The position numbers and the translations under genes are program-made. From Limanda limanda (lineage: Eukaryota > Chordata > Actinopteri > Pleuronectiformes > Pleuronectidae): a stretch of 64,000 bases of DNA. Numbering within the stretch: position 1 is the first letter of the stretch; the number at the start of each line of letters is the position of its first letter. Below, piece by piece: positions 40,686 through 52,314 of this stretch. Under the pieces are notes generated by a model. That model was not told where the DNA came from and did not search any database. It saw only the letters and a program-made list of their open reading frames with translations. The DNA is taken from NCBI RefSeq assembly GCF_963576545.1, contig NC_083636.1, forward strand, positions 4,096,856 to 4,160,855, read 5' to 3'.

Positions 40686-43600
40686 GTAAGTTTCCTGTTT
40701 ATTCTTGTTGATTTAAAGTTTTTGTGTTGCTTTGATTTAAATGGTGTTTTGCAGCTTTTTCATTATTAGTCATTTGTGAGTCCTCTACAACAATATACTC
40801 TCACTTTTGTATTGTTTTCTGGATCATGTGTGCAGAGCTATTTCATAAACAGTCTGTGATTCAGACTGAAGTTAGAAAACTTTGTGTTTTGGTTACCTAC
40901 ACTTTACAGTCAGATGTTTCTCATGAAGTGAAAGTGAATTGGCCAACGTGTGTTATCTCTCTGTGGTCCTCGGCCCACCAGCCCGACTGGTTGGACTTGG
41001 TTTTAAAGTTGCGTGCATGTTGTTGAGCAAGTCTTTCTCTGTTTTCCTTCAGCTCTCTCAGTGTCTCAGAGGGTGGGACATGCTACTTGTGTGTTTTTTA
41101 AAAATAGGTTAATGTTCCTGTAGTTTCTCCTATAATCTGAAATCTGTTTTGCATCCCAGGACCTGCACAGTTTAATTTGAATTTCATCAAAAACAAACAA
41201 AAAAACACATCACCTGGCAACAAAGCAAATACATGTACAAACCTGTTGCTCTGGTGAAGAGTGATGGCTCTCAGTAAGTACATGTTTTCATTCAGTTTGT
41301 GCAGAAAAGTAATACCGGCTGCACACAGTTGTAGATTCCTCACTAACGTGTGTGTGAGGTTCATGTATATGACTATTCTGCCTAAGAGTGAATGATAAGT
41401 TGAGTCTTTTGTTATTCATGCAAACTGGAACAATGGGTCAGAAACCTTTTGTTTTATATGACATGTCAAGCCAGTACTGGTCAGCTAGTGTTATCTATAG
41501 GTCACATAATTAATCACATGAACTGAATTCTTCCCTATAGAGGTTTTGCTGCCTGGTTACCGATTACAGATCAGGAATAGAGTCTCCTTCAAGACCTCAC
41601 TGAAAGAAAAACTGAGTGATTCAGCTCTGACACGATTGCCTTAGTGTTGTTTTGGTGTTTTTTTAAATTCCTCGTCAGCCTCCTCTGCTCCTTGTTTCCT
41701 GTGTCCTCAGCTCCTCTTGTCTGCTCCTCCTAACGGGATTATCTGTCCCGTCCTGGTCCCTGAGTCGTGTTCACAGCTCGCAGTCGCTCTCTCTGCATCA
41801 GAGGCGCCTGCAGCTCCATGTCTGACTCCTTCTCTGACAGCTTTGGTGAACCTGAGAATGACTTTAGGAGCCTGGCAGAGAATCTCCCACTTTCCTTGTC
41901 TCTCCTGCTGTCTCTCTCCTCTCTTGTCTCCTCCTGTATCTCCCCCTGTCCGTCCTGGACGAGCCTGAGCTCACCTGACAGTCAGCTGGTTAGATCCCTG
42001 CTGTGTGTGTGTCTGTGTGTGTGTGTGTGAGCAGGAGCATGGCTACTGCTTCATGTCCGGGATATATAATGATCATTGTCTGTTTACAATCGCCCGAGCC
42101 CCCTCTAAGGGCTTTAGAGCAGCTTAATAACTCCCATCTGGCAGCCCAGATAAACCCTTAGTCCCCCCAGTAATGAACAGGGAGCGTGAGCCGAGCAACA
42201 GGTGAGTTGCTTTCTTCACTTTATTCTTATCAGCAGTTGTTTTGAATTCAGCAGTTGATTTTCACTGAGTTTGTTGTCATGTGCAGCTCGTCTCTAAATC
42301 TAGTTACTGTCTAGATACATTCTGTGAAAGTGTGTGAGACACAAACAGGGTAGAACCACCTTTTACTAACATTATAAGAGTTGACAGGGCTGTTACCTGT
42401 GGTTACGAGCACCGATCAATACAGGACGTATCTATAACCTGAAGATAAGTTCAAAAATGCATAAAATAATCAAGTAAATCTTGTGTATTTGCACTTTTGT
42501 AGAAGAAATAATGAAATTGCAGTACTCTTCGTAAAACGTATGGAAAACAACCCATTTTATAGTTTTGGACAATAAATAACCTGCGCACTCAGGTATTCTA
42601 GTAAATGTTTAAACTGAACAGCAGCCCATATGTCCCTGTTGGCCTTCTACTCCTCTTCCCTTGTGTGATACAGAAGGAAAAGACAAACTATATGAATATT
42701 GATCTTTCAGTCTTTCTACTCTGAAGGCGGCTGTTTCCCTGTTTTCCTGCTCCTCTACTCCACACGCATTGTGGGTCGTGTTGTTGACCACTCACTCACA
42801 TTTGTGTATGAATAGGATGTAGAGGGAGCAAGACCCGATTGTGTTGGTCGCACACACCGAGCCCAAAATCAAAGCAAGTGTCTGTGGATGCACACGAGTG
42901 CTTCTGAATATGTGAGCAAAACAAAACACAACCCCTGATGAAGAGTGAGTGTGTGTGTGAGAGGTTTGTGTGTTGAGAGAGACACACACTGAGAAGCTCC
43001 AGACTAATAATCTGCTTGTGCTAATCTGGGATGTTGATGAAAGAAGACGAGACACATGGCGACTACTTGATATAATGAGACTCTCAGTGCTTTCTGTTAT
43101 TATTATTATTATGAATCCCTTTCATTAAGTTGATGAGATGTTTCTCTGTTGATGTTTAGGTCTTTGACTTGTTGCTGATGTTGTTTTTTTACTTCCTGGT
43201 TTTGCAATGTTTCCTTAAATATCATCAAATCCTTATGACACAGAAATGTAATTGAGGCTTGGTCTTTTACAGTTTTGCCATAAATTGTATCATTAAAAAA
43301 CGATAAACAAGAATAAAACACAAATACCAGCAAACATATAGAACTTGAATTAAATAAACCTTTTTATGTTGAATGTAAACACAACTGCACATCTTTTCTG
43401 CCTTGTTTATGCTATAACATTGGTTTGTTCATATCCAAACTAAGTGCCTGTATGTCTGTGAAAAGCTCAAACTGGCCGTTGATATCGGGCAACCAATAAA
43501 TTAGTTTGAGTCCTCATTCAGATCTGTGGTATTGACCCTACGTCTGTCCCACTGGAGAATGGGACATGTTTTATTGCCGACTCTGAAAGAGAAGCCAGAG

Positions 43601-44116
43601 TCGGTGTTGTGGCGTTGCCATGGCGAGCGTCTCAGCTCCAGAGGGAACTTGATGGGACATTGTGAATCTAACGCTCTAATCTGACTTCAGTCACATGACA
43701 ACAGGCCCGTCCACAGTGAAGACCTGAGTACATAATGTACCTAAACTTATACTGACACCAAGTTCATGTCGCCTTGGAAACGAGTTCATCAGTGTTGCAC
43801 CTCAGACAAAATATATTACACATCCCATCAGAAACACGTGGAGGTCCAAGAGCAGGATGAATAGATGAACTCACACAAATCTATAGGAAACATAAAAATG
43901 AATATTATCATACAGTATCTGAGGTATTAATTTATTTTACAACTGAAACCAGTCTTATGATTCACCATCAATCAACGTGTGGTTTACTATTAGTATTAAT
44001 ATTATTTTTATCCATTGTGGCAGAATTTTTTTTTCCTTATTTCCTGTGGAGACCTCCTTCTAACAGTCAATCGGCTTTTCAAACTAAATAACTGACTTAA
44101 CTTCTGTTTGTTTCAG
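40686..44116. other. akna upstream region or 5' intron
   Basis: No clear coding exon. A serine/leucine-rich open frame at 41817-42030 and a donor-like AACAG|GTGAGT near 42202 were seen but have no family match. A one-mismatch X-box-like GTTGCCATGGCGAG lies at 43614-43627. Confidence 0.45.
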
Positions 44117-44574
44117 AAACTGCGTCAAACAGAACCAAAGCGACCTCCTCTTCCTCAACATCACAGATGAGCACTGACCTCAGTACTGACGCCAGCTCAC
44201 TGACTTGAGCTGCAGGATGTAAACCTCTGGAGTCATGACTCTGAGAGAGTGGACCTCGATTCAGAGTCAGGTCAACAAGAAATGTGGAGGCTTCTCTTGC
44301 CTGGCTGAGACATGTACTCGAAGAAGTCTCATCTTATAAATCATCAAAACATTCTTCTTCATTCATGAGAGCTGGATTCCAACACCTCCATCCTGTTCTT
44401 CATCTTTATCACCATGTCAACCGTGAGACCAGCGATACAAACACTAATCAATCAGTCGATTTAGTTATATTTCGAGTTTTATTTGGTAGATCTAGCCATG
44501 GTGAGCTAGCCAGAAAAGAAGCTAGCTGGCCAACAGCTAGTTAGTATTGTACATATTTCTCCTCCTCACTAGTA
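44117..44574 (+). other. akna: Probable akna 5' untranslated sequence
   Basis: Follows TTTGTTTCAG at 44107-44116 and runs into the start codon at 44575. Several short upstream ATG frames (for example at 44167) are present. Part of it was copied with exon 1 to 53.5-53.9 kb, which supports its being one exon with the coding start. Confidence 0.4.
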
Positions 44575-44933
44575 ATGGATTACCACTTCACTGCTGAGGA
44601 AATGGCTGCTGTTTCAGGGATTGAAGATGAAACTTTCCCTGAGACAAGCTTCACAGAAACTCCTCCAGAGTCGCACAGCAGCCGCATCAGTGTCTGGTCC
44701 AGTCCTCGTCCTCAGAAGTCTGAGGAGCAGGAGGTGAAGAGGCCTCACTCAGCGTCGGTCTTTCCTGAACAAGTGACTCGGGTCTATGACGGACCTTTGA
44801 ACGGATCAGTAAAGTCAGATACGTGTCCTGAAGCTTCACATCCTGTGATTTGGACCCTCAGCGGAGTAGAGTTTCTAAAATCCAGACCCAGTCCAGACAG
44901 AGAGCTGAGGACACCTGAGGTCAATGAGTCCAG
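44575..44933 (+). CDS. akna: akna coding exon 1
   Basis: Residues 1-119 plus two bases. Starts MDYHFTAEEMAAVSGIEDET, an acidic N-terminus, then Ser/Pro-rich. The ATG sits in AGTAATGG. Ends before GTGAAG. A frameshifted copy lies downstream at 53923. Confidence 0.85.
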
Positions 44934-47900
44934 GTGAAGAGCATTTCCCTTCCTTCAACCTTATTCAAAGTTTTTTCCATAAAAAGCACTAACCGTCAGT
45001 TTGGTTTTATCTACAGAAACGTGCCTCTGACTTACCCCACTCCAGACTTCTCGAAGGTAAAGCCGAGGGTCCGTCTCCCAACAGGTGATTACCGGCCCCC
45101 TGTGAGCTCCTCCATGAGGGAATCCCTCTCCTCCCACATCATGTACATGTCGACTGCTGACATTGTGAGGGAAGTTCTACTGAACACCTCCGACGGATCC
45201 TCTGACCCATCTGCCCCCAGCTCCACTGTGCCTCAGGACTTCAGAACCCGTCAGGAGGCCATCACACTGGTCGAGCAGCTACAGGTACTGACCAGGCCTT
45301 CTTCTTCTTAACATGGTCCCACAGGCCCACAGCTTTTCAGATATGTTATATATGTACTCACAGAGGAACATTTATTGACATCGAACATTAAGTCTCCCAC
45401 TTATCCTCCCTCCCATTGGTCAGGGACTAGGTCAAGATGTACGGCAGCCATGACAACACAGTAACAAATCCTGCATATCATAATGCGTGTTTCATAAATA
45501 CCAAAGATACTGACAAACAAGTTCCCTAAAAGAAATGTACTAAATGTCCACAAACGTTTGTTTCTGCAACACCTCATCAGAATCATGGATTAGACCAAAC
45601 AGAACCTTAAACTATGATCGATCCTCTCTGTATGTCTCTTTAACCAACTCTGTTCTCTTCCACTCTTCTTCTCCTCTTATTTCCGCCCTTTCCCTCTTGC
45701 TGCAGGACGACCACAACAGACTGCTGACTAAGCACGCTGAGGCGAACAACACCATCGATCGTCTTCGTCTGAGGGCAAAGGTAGTTGATGTACAGACCAG
45801 GCCATTTGGGATATGAAGAAAGCAGCATATCGGTGAAATAACTGGTTTATCTTTCTCTTCTCTGCTACATACGTACATTGCAGTGAATCAATGTAGGAAT
45901 CAGAAAAATCGTTCTCTCAAGCAGTATAACTTGGTCTCTTCTAAGATATTTAGAGGAAAGTCCGGTTACAAATTTCTACGTGCATGTTAGTCATCGGTAT
46001 GAATACTTAACCTTTCTATGACAAGAAATGAGACCTAGCACTGATCCTTAAATTAAAGTATTGACATGTGACAGTAGTTTGTGTGTCAAATTTTGAATTC
46101 AGCTTTAAGCAGGTGCGCTAATAATTATAGTTGATGTAGGTTAATGATATGTTTAGATGTTATCTAATGTTTCTCGTTTCCACCAGGTGGACCTGTACTC
46201 TGATCCTCCACAGCCCGGCCACTCCGTGCAGTCGGGAATGATCCACGACTCCTCAAAGGTCATGACCTTGGACTTTCCTCGGGCTCAGAGAGCAGAGATC
46301 AACTCAGGTTCTCTTCATCCAGATGGACATCGCACTGCTCCAGGTATGTTCTCTGTCTTCAGCCTCCACCTCTCTGCTGACACACTTCTCCTCTGATTCA
46401 TTGCTCTACCATTTAATTCTGTCACTGGAAATGATCATCAACCTGCAAACAACCTGGCTTCCATCCATCATTCAGCTGCTTGTGTCGTTCAGTGCAACGT
46501 GCATCATATAACTCTTCTTTACCTGTCAAATGAACAGGCCCCTTCGTGGGAGAGCAGCTGGCCGAGATTCTCCACATCCAGTCTGACAAGTTCCTCCAAC
46601 AGGTGCTCAAGCCATTAACGCTGTCAAGAAATATAAGAAATAACAATTTACGGATCTTTCTGGATGATGTGATGATTAAGGAAATTAATCGGAGATAAAA
46701 GTTTCTGTGTTTTTAATCCAGCTGCAGATTTATGAAGATCTCCTGAAGAGAAAACAGCTCAAACCTTCTGAACAGATCGAGGTAAGACATAGAATCAGTT
46801 TCAATCTGTCATCCTTTAGACTGATCGATATCCAAACTAATGAACAGATTCTGTCCTTCAGGGCCTCTCACAGCTCAATGAGGGACTCGACTCTTTAGAA
46901 AGGGGGTTCCTGTTTGCGAGGGAGGAGCACAAACTCCTGCAGCAGAGAGGAGAAGACGTCGGCCACTTTGACCAAGAACGGTTAGATTTATGTCCAAGAT
47001 ATAAATACATATATTATGTTATTTGTTACATGTGTTTACATGTTTGTGCTGGTGTGTGTCAGAGAGCTGGGGGGGCTGATCTTCCAGTGTGGAATGCGTA
47101 TGGATGATCTGAAGGAGCAGGTAGAACAGATGAGACAGGACCAGCCCACCTGTGAGGCTCCTCCCTCTCCACCTCCTCACCCCACCCCTCCATCTGTTCC
47201 CTCTGAAGATGGGAGATGGAGTCTCCCACAGGTACCCCCCCCCCCCCTTTATTCCATTGTATGCAGTGGTGAATCTTGCTTTTTGAATCTGCTCTTTTCT
47301 AGTGTCTTGTGGATCCATAAAAGAAAATATTAACAACAAACTATGTTGCTTCATTCTTAACCCACTCTTCTGCATGGCTGAGTCACAGGACTCTGATTCC
47401 TAGTCGCTTGTCTTGAGAAAGACAAATAGAAGCTGTCAACCTGCTGTGATGTCACATCATTTCACCTCTGATGCTTCAATTCCTTCCAGAGCCCACTTGT
47501 GCCCCTGCTGGTGGATCCAGGAAGAGCATCCGAGCTGGAGGTGAGCCGAGCCAGTGCAGAGAGTGACGATGAGGAGACGGACGACGAAGAAACTCTGAGA
47601 AGTCAGTATCTCAAACCTCTGACTGGAAAACACAGACGTGCTCAACGAGACTTTGCTGCACGAACTGATCAGTGAGTGATGTTTTTATGTTTTAAATTAT
47701 CTTCATTACCATCAAACCATCAGTATCTTTTATATGGAGGGATTGTTATTAATGTTTGGAGATATTCATACTTTTTTTCCTTTTCCTGTTCAGCTATGGA
47801 AGCTTCAAGGACCTTCCAAGAACATTTGAATATAACCTCAGGGAAGCAGCTCTCTTCTCTGGGGCTTCAGGAAGCCATGAGAGGCCTGGAGTCGATAAGA

Positions 47901-50900
47901 CAGAGAGACAAAGGATTGGAAACATGGAGGAACAGAGGTTAGTCATCAGAGAAGCAGAGACACAGTTCATAAGTGGCACATTCGATCTTGTACAGGACAG
48001 CGTGAGGGCGTCATTTTAGAATATGGGACAAGATGTTAACTGTTAAAACACAAATGCATACATTCACATTACTGAATCAGATTTTCTGTGTATCTGTGTG
48101 GTCAGGAAATCAGAACCACACTCAGGGGAATCTCCTGTTGGCATCAGAAAGCAGAGGAGCAGCAGGTCCAGTCCATCTTCACATGCAGCCACGAGTCCGC
48201 CCACCTCGCTCCCGGTTCATCTGCCCGGTCACCACAGGAGGGCGGAGAGAGAGAGGGTTCACAGTAGCAGCTGGAGCAGCCTTGGAGAGACTCCTGTATC
48301 GGAGAGGAGGAACTCCAAACTCCAACCTGGGAGCAGCAGAACACCTAACCAGGTCAGTTTACATCAAACATTTCCAGGTCAGGCAAGATATTACCTTAAT
48401 GCTGTAATATATGTGTAGCGCCTTTAACCCCAATGGAAATAAGCAACTCACATTCCTCTAGGTTCAGAAAGCTGGACTCTGGCTGGAAATTGAACAGTGA
48501 TCATTTATTGCCTCACAAACAATTATTATTTAACAGTGCATGGAATTAGGAACAAAACAACAATAGAGCTCTTTCAATAAAATAATAAAAATAAAATAAT
48601 AAAATAAAGTTCAGAGAAAAGTGTCCTTTCTTCTATATCAGAAGATGGGGTTTCAATCCTGTGTTCGTTCTACTACCCGGGAAGGTTTTCTGGTGAACGT
48701 TCTTATCTGTATCAAGTGTATCTGTGTCTTTGGTCTTCGGAGTGGATCCCGATCTCCGTCCGCTGTCAATCGCCTGGCTCGCCACTGAACCACCAATGGT
48801 TCAGAACTCTGATCAATCTATCAAAAAAAACAATCGGAGTCCAACAGAGGCTTAGGCCTACACGGCTGAAGCAGCTCGGCTCTCTCTCTCTCTCAACGCA
48901 CAAAGCTCTCTCCCAGGTTCGTCAGCTCACTCACGAGCAACACTCTCGGTCAATGTCTCGAGTGAGTCTCCGGTAGAGGACACGCTGTGTGGTCGTGACC
49001 ATGGTTGCAGGGCGCGGTAAACTCTCTCTAAATGACAAACATGGGTCTGGTATACACATGCAGTCTACACTTCAGATTGTTTCATAAAGCTCAGATTTCA
49101 CAACATAATATCTGTTACAAATGTATTCTGTGGTTGATTCAAATGTTACAGAATCACGTATAAAATACATGTATGTTTTGTTTTATTTTATTCTGTTGTT
49201 TAAATATTCAAACATGTCATTAAAGCTTAAAACAACAATCAGCAAAACCACAAACCTTTAAAACCACACGCTTGATATATGCTCTTGATTGCATATAAAA
49301 AAAATTCTGAAAAGTGTCTTTATAGATAAATGTGGTTTAATCTTCTTTCTGTGTTCAGCCGGATGGTGTCATCTCTCCAGAGACGGACAGCGGGTTTATT
49401 GGTTCAGAAACCTGTCGTCTGACTCCCCCAGCTGGCCCCAGTCCTCTCCACCAGGGGGCGTCACAGATGTGAGTAGGTCTCCACATACCCACAAATCTAC
49501 TGCCCCATACATTAATCTCATAATTTTCTGTCTTTTGATGTTTGAATATTCCTTCTTGTTGTCATAGCGATTTAGTCCATCAGGACGGGAGCACAAGGAA
49601 ACCTCAGACAGTCTCAGCATCGTCTCCTCCCTCCTCACCGATTCACCGACTCACAGGTTCAGAGTCCAGAGAGGCCTCCTGGGCCCTCAGCCCCGAACCC
49701 ACGAGCAGAGGCAGACAGAGGAGGCGCAGCTCCTCCTGCTCCCCACAGCGCTGGGTCGGTCAGACAGAGAGAACCAGGGCCGACAGAGGAGCCCGACTGG
49801 AGAGAGACAGCAGCGAGTGTAAGTTCTGTCCATCACACAGACCGGGGTGCTGGTAACTCTATAACAGGCCTGTTGCACTGTTATTACCTACTTTCTATTT
49901 AGAGTGTGTGTAATTTCTGCGGTTTGCATCAATTAAATGGGATTGTTGGGCCTTTATGGGGATATGAGCTCATTTAGTGCTATTTTCGTTACTCCCATTT
50001 GCGTATTAGTGTGTATTTTTCTCTGTGTAATCAACGTGATGTCCTCTTCGCCTCCGCAGCTCGCACTGTGTCTGAGGACGGACAGAGTGACCAGTTCGCA
50101 GAATCCCTCAGCTTCCAACCAAGCTCCTCCCCCACAACACCACGTCACCATGGCAATTCTCCCAGAGCTCTGGGACCCAGAGTCATGGCGGATCGGTAAG
50201 TGTGTGTGTGTGTGTTCTTGTAGAGCTGTCTTTGTGAGGACCAGTGTACAACCTACGGAGTGAGGACATTTTGGGTATGTGAGGACATTTTGGCCGGTCC
50301 CCACTTTGTCGCCCCCCTTTGATGGACTGTTTGGGTGTTAAGACTTGGTTTCAGGGTAAGGGTTAGAATTAGGTTTAGGTTAGGAGTTTTGTAAATATTT
50401 TTGTGTGTGTGTTTTTTAGCAATGCACTTCGGACTCTGGAGGCCCAGGTCATCAGACTGGAGGAGATCATGCTTGGCCTGTGGAATAAAACAACTCTGAG
50501 TCCTGTGAGAGCAGCTCCATCAGCTCAAGAAAACCACACTCACCTCTACACATCCACACCTCGCAGCAGGTGGGTTTTTATCTTCCATGTGCAGCCACAG
50601 TCTCTCGTTGTACAGAGACACCGGCCAGGCCACCGCAGGCGCGTCTCTTAAACTTAACCTTAACCTTAATTTGATTCCTGCTCTTTGCTCAGGCCTGAGG
50701 AGAGATGTCAGAGAAACGTCAGGAAGGGAAGAAGAGAAAGAAAAAAGGCTGAAGAGGTGGAGGAGTGTAAACTGAGACCAACGGCCATAGAGAGATCACC
50801 CTGTGTGGACAGACGACCACCACAACGGGACATCTGCAAGTTTACACTCCAGCATAACTTGAAATGCTAACAGCACGTGTACTGTGTGTCCATCAGTGAA

Positions 50901-52314
50901 GCAACACAACTAATAAATGGGGTATTTTTTTTTTATTTCAGCTGCAGGTTCAGATCCGGAGCCTCAGCCGCGGATATCCAGACGCACTCAAACATCCTCT
51001 GCAGCACCAGGCAGCTGCTGCTCACACACAAATAGTGTCCAGAGCAATGGAACACCCCCGAGTAAGACATTTACATTCATTCACTTCTTCCACAAAACAC
51101 AAACAAGTTTGTATATTTTTTAATTCGTGTGTGTGTGTGTTTGCAGGACAGCTTCCAGCCGAGTCTATTCAAGCGTCAAACACAGCAGATGAACCTGACC
51201 TCAGAAATCAACCACCTCCTGTTCTTTGCGACAAATGTTCGTCACGTCTCAGAGGACGATCTGCTCGTAAGAAACCTCGTCTGTGTGTTAACCTTTTATG
51301 TTACGTTCTTACAAAGGGATGAAAAAAAAACGGTTTTATTTTGTTATTTATTTTAAACCAGTGTAAAGTCCTCATTTATCCGTTTCTTCCCCCTGTCGTC
51401 TTCTCCTTGTCCCGTCAGGTCCAGCTGGTGGCAGCAGCGAGTCGACCCCCACCCCCACCTGCTCTCATCACTGTCCTCTCTGTGGATGTCTTCAGCCGAA
51501 CAGAGACACTAAGACAGGTTTGTCTGATTACATTCAGTTCAGACACATTATGACACAATGAGTTCTAATGTTGAGACTTTGTTGGACTCTTGTGATGTCA
51601 TAAATCTGTGACTTGGCAAAATGTGAATTTGTTGGTCAGCATCAGCACCAAAATTTATTCGAGCTCAGCACATAAATAATTTCAGTTTGTAGTAAAAGAA
51701 ATGTTTAATTATCTAAAGTGCTAACGGAGCCTCTGACCAGCCTCTGCTGTGACTCACAGACTGTCCCAGAGGCTCCGCCCCACTCACAAGCTTCCAATCA
51801 GCCGAGTCCCCGGACAGAACGGCGAGGAGAGGATACCACGTGGCTCCTCCTGCACCGCCGCAATGCATGCTGGTCGGCCCGCCACTTCTGTAAGTTACGC
51901 ACACTCTCTCTCTGTAAAAGCTGTAAGTGACTGTGGCAGTTTGACATTCATCAGTGTAAATAATCTTTCATTTCCTGTTTGTTGGAAAAGTGACACATTG
52001 TTTATGCTGCACTATGCTGATGTCACTAATTTAGTTTTTGTGTCGCCCATCTCTCTTTCAGTGTGTACTCACAGCCCGTCCACGTGTCCCCTAGCAACAA
52101 TCCCGGCACATCCTCAGGGGTCAGAGGTCACAAGGAGTCCAGGGGGAGGATGAGACGCTCCAGGTCTGTCGATGGGCAGAGCTCCTTGGACGTCTCGCTG
52201 GACAGAGCCATCAGAGTGGCTCAACACATGAAGCAGACCTCCAGACACATGGCTTGCTCTCTGGCTTCTGGGCTGCAGTTTCAGGAACGGCTGACTCAGT
52301 TCTCCAGACGCTAA
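44575..52314 (+). CDS. akna: AKNA (AT-hook-named centrosomal protein), complete coding region, 21 exons
   Basis: AKNA organises microtubules at the subdistal appendages of the centrosome and was first described as an AT-hook regulator of CD40 and its ligand. Exons: 44575-44933, 45017-45284, 45706-45780, 46187-46343, 46538-46602, 46722-46781, 46862-46980, 47063-47231, 47490-47671, 47794-47937, 48106-48352, 49359-49468, 49568-49818, 50060-50195, 50420-50569, 50693-50835, 50942-51061, 51147-51266, 51419-51517, 51760-51889, 52062-52314. All phases agree (3357 nt, 1118 codons plus stop). Recognised AKNA blocks: YPTPDFSKVKPRVRLP, LLTKHAEANNTIDRLRL, DLYSDPPQPGHSVQSG, ISPETDSGFIGSE, CPLCG and the C-terminal SLDRAIRVAQHMK. 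The start ATG has G at -3 and +4. Human AKNA is longer, about 1440 residues. No canonical RGRP AT-hook core was seen. All introns are GT-AG except the GC-AG intron after 50835. The gene lies next to whrn as in human. Confidence 0.96.
45017..45284 (+). CDS. akna: akna coding exon 2
   Basis: Residues 120-209. Carries the conserved YPTPDFSKVKPRVRLPTG block and the helix RQEAITLVEQLQ. CTACAG acceptor, GTACTG donor. Confidence 0.94.
45706..45780 (+). CDS. akna: akna coding exon 3
   Basis: Residues 210-234, a coiled-coil helix DDHNRLLTKHAEANNTIDRL that is among the best conserved AKNA segments. Phase 0 on both sides. Confidence 0.96.
46187..46343 (+). CDS. akna: akna coding exon 4
   Basis: Residues 235-286 plus one base. 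VDLYSDPPQPGHSVQSG is diagnostic for AKNA. CACCAG acceptor, GTATGT donor. Confidence 0.96.
46538..46602 (+). CDS. akna: akna coding exon 5
   Basis: Residues 287-308; helical QLAEILHIQSDKFLQQ. Small exon, joined by phase on both sides. Confidence 0.88.
46722..46781 (+). CDS. akna: akna coding exon 6
   Basis: Residues 309-328, LQIYEDLLKRKQLKPSEQIE, continuing the helical region. Flanked by ATCCAG and GTAAGA. Confidence 0.9.
46862..46980 (+). CDS. akna: akna coding exon 7
   Basis: Residues 329-367 plus two bases. Contains LNEGLDSLERGFLFAREEHK and ends FDQER across the junction, corresponding to FDP-RRE in human AKNA. Donor GTTAGA is weak. Confidence 0.88.
47063..47231 (+). CDS. akna: akna coding exon 8
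   Basis: Residues 368-424. ELGGLIFQCGMRMDDLKEQV matches the human E-x-E-I-Y-R-L-G-x-x-L-E-E-L-K segment; then Pro-rich. Confidence 0.92.
47490..47671 (+). CDS. akna: akna coding exon 9
   Basis: Residues 425-484 plus two bases. Has an acidic cluster ESDDEETDDEETLRSQY. TTCCAG acceptor, GTGAGT donor. Confidence 0.88.
47794..47937 (+). CDS. akna: akna coding exon 10
   Basis: Residues 485-532 plus two bases, YGSFKDLPRTFEYNLREAAL then a basic stretch. Another frame is open across the exon; phase with exons 9 and 11 selects this one. Confidence 0.82.
48106..48352 (+). CDS. akna: akna coding exon 11
   Basis: Residues 533-615. Ser/Arg/Pro-rich low-complexity region (RSSRSSPSSHAATSPP). No domain. 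Confidence 0.82.
48416..49120. other. akna intron with possible solitary LTR
   Basis: About 700 bp between TGTAGCGCC and CTGTTACA has the TG…CA outer form of an LTR and internal AATAAA runs. No 4-6 bp target duplication was seen, and no retroviral coding sequence is present. Confidence 0.25.
49359..49468 (+). CDS. akna: akna coding exon 12
   Basis: Residues 616-651 plus two bases. ISPETDSGFIGSETCRLTP is nearly the same as a human AKNA block and anchors the middle of the gene. Confidence 0.95.
49568..49818 (+). CDS. akna: akna coding exon 13
   Basis: Residues 652-735 plus one base. Ser/Arg-rich; SRGRQRRRSSS is the nearest thing to an AT-hook but lacks the RGRP core. Confidence 0.85.
50060..50195 (+). 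CDS. akna: akna coding exon 14
   Basis: Residues 736-780 plus two bases, SEDGQSDQFAESLSFQPSSS. CGCAG acceptor, GTAAGT donor. Confidence 0.83.
50208..50395. repeat. Dispersed fish repeat with TTAGG-like end
   Basis: GTGAGGACATTTTGGGTATG, a second GTGAGGACATTTTGGCCGG and then GGGTTAGAATTAGGTTTAGG form a motif set seen widely in teleost introns. It fills most of the intron. Confidence 0.5.
50420..50569 (+). CDS. akna: akna coding exon 15
   Basis: Residues 781-830 plus two bases. Starts with the coiled-coil helix ALRTLEAQVIRLEEIMLGLW, matching the position of the human C-terminal-half coiled coil. Confidence 0.9.
50693..50835 (+). CDS. akna: akna coding exon 16 (ends at a GC donor)
   Basis: Residues 831-878 plus one base. 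Very basic (RKGRRERKKAEEVEE). No GT donor fits before the frame stops; GCAAGT at 50836 does and gives the phase needed by exon 17. Confidence 0.78.
50942..51061 (+). CDS. akna: akna coding exon 17
   Basis: Residues 879-918 plus one base: AAGSDPEPQPRISRRTQTSS then Ser/Cys-rich. TTTCAG acceptor, GTAAGA donor. Confidence 0.82.
51147..51266 (+). CDS. akna: akna coding exon 18 (first Cys pair)
   Basis: Residues 919-958 plus one base. Ends VLCDKCSSRLRGRSA; the C-x2-C pair parallels the CPHC of human AKNA and, with exon 19, may form a zinc ribbon. Confidence 0.85.
51419..51517 (+). CDS. akna: akna coding exon 19 (CPLCG)
   Basis: Residues 959-991 plus one base. TCSHHCPLCGC contains the CPLCG motif conserved in human AKNA. 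Confidence 0.9.
51760..51889 (+). CDS. akna: akna coding exon 20
   Basis: Residues 992-1034 plus two bases. RRGYHVAPPAPPQCMLVG corresponds to the human W/Y-x-L/V-A-x-x-P-P-A-P block. Confidence 0.9.
52062..52314 (+). CDS. akna: akna last coding exon
   Basis: Residues 1035-1118 and TAA at 52312-52314. The helix SLDVSLDRAIRVAQHMKQTS and following SRHMACSLASGL match the AKNA C-terminus. Confidence 0.94.

Noticed and set aside
41767..42030. Ser/Leu-rich frame MSDSFSDSFGEPENDF… upstream of akna
   Set aside because: Acceptor-like sequence stands before it, but it runs into a TG microsatellite, has no match in AKNA and no clear donor in phase.
51129..51356. Alternative frame over akna exon 18 (QDSFQPSLFKRQ…)
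   Set aside because: The exon phases on both sides require the other frame, which also restores the CDKC motif.
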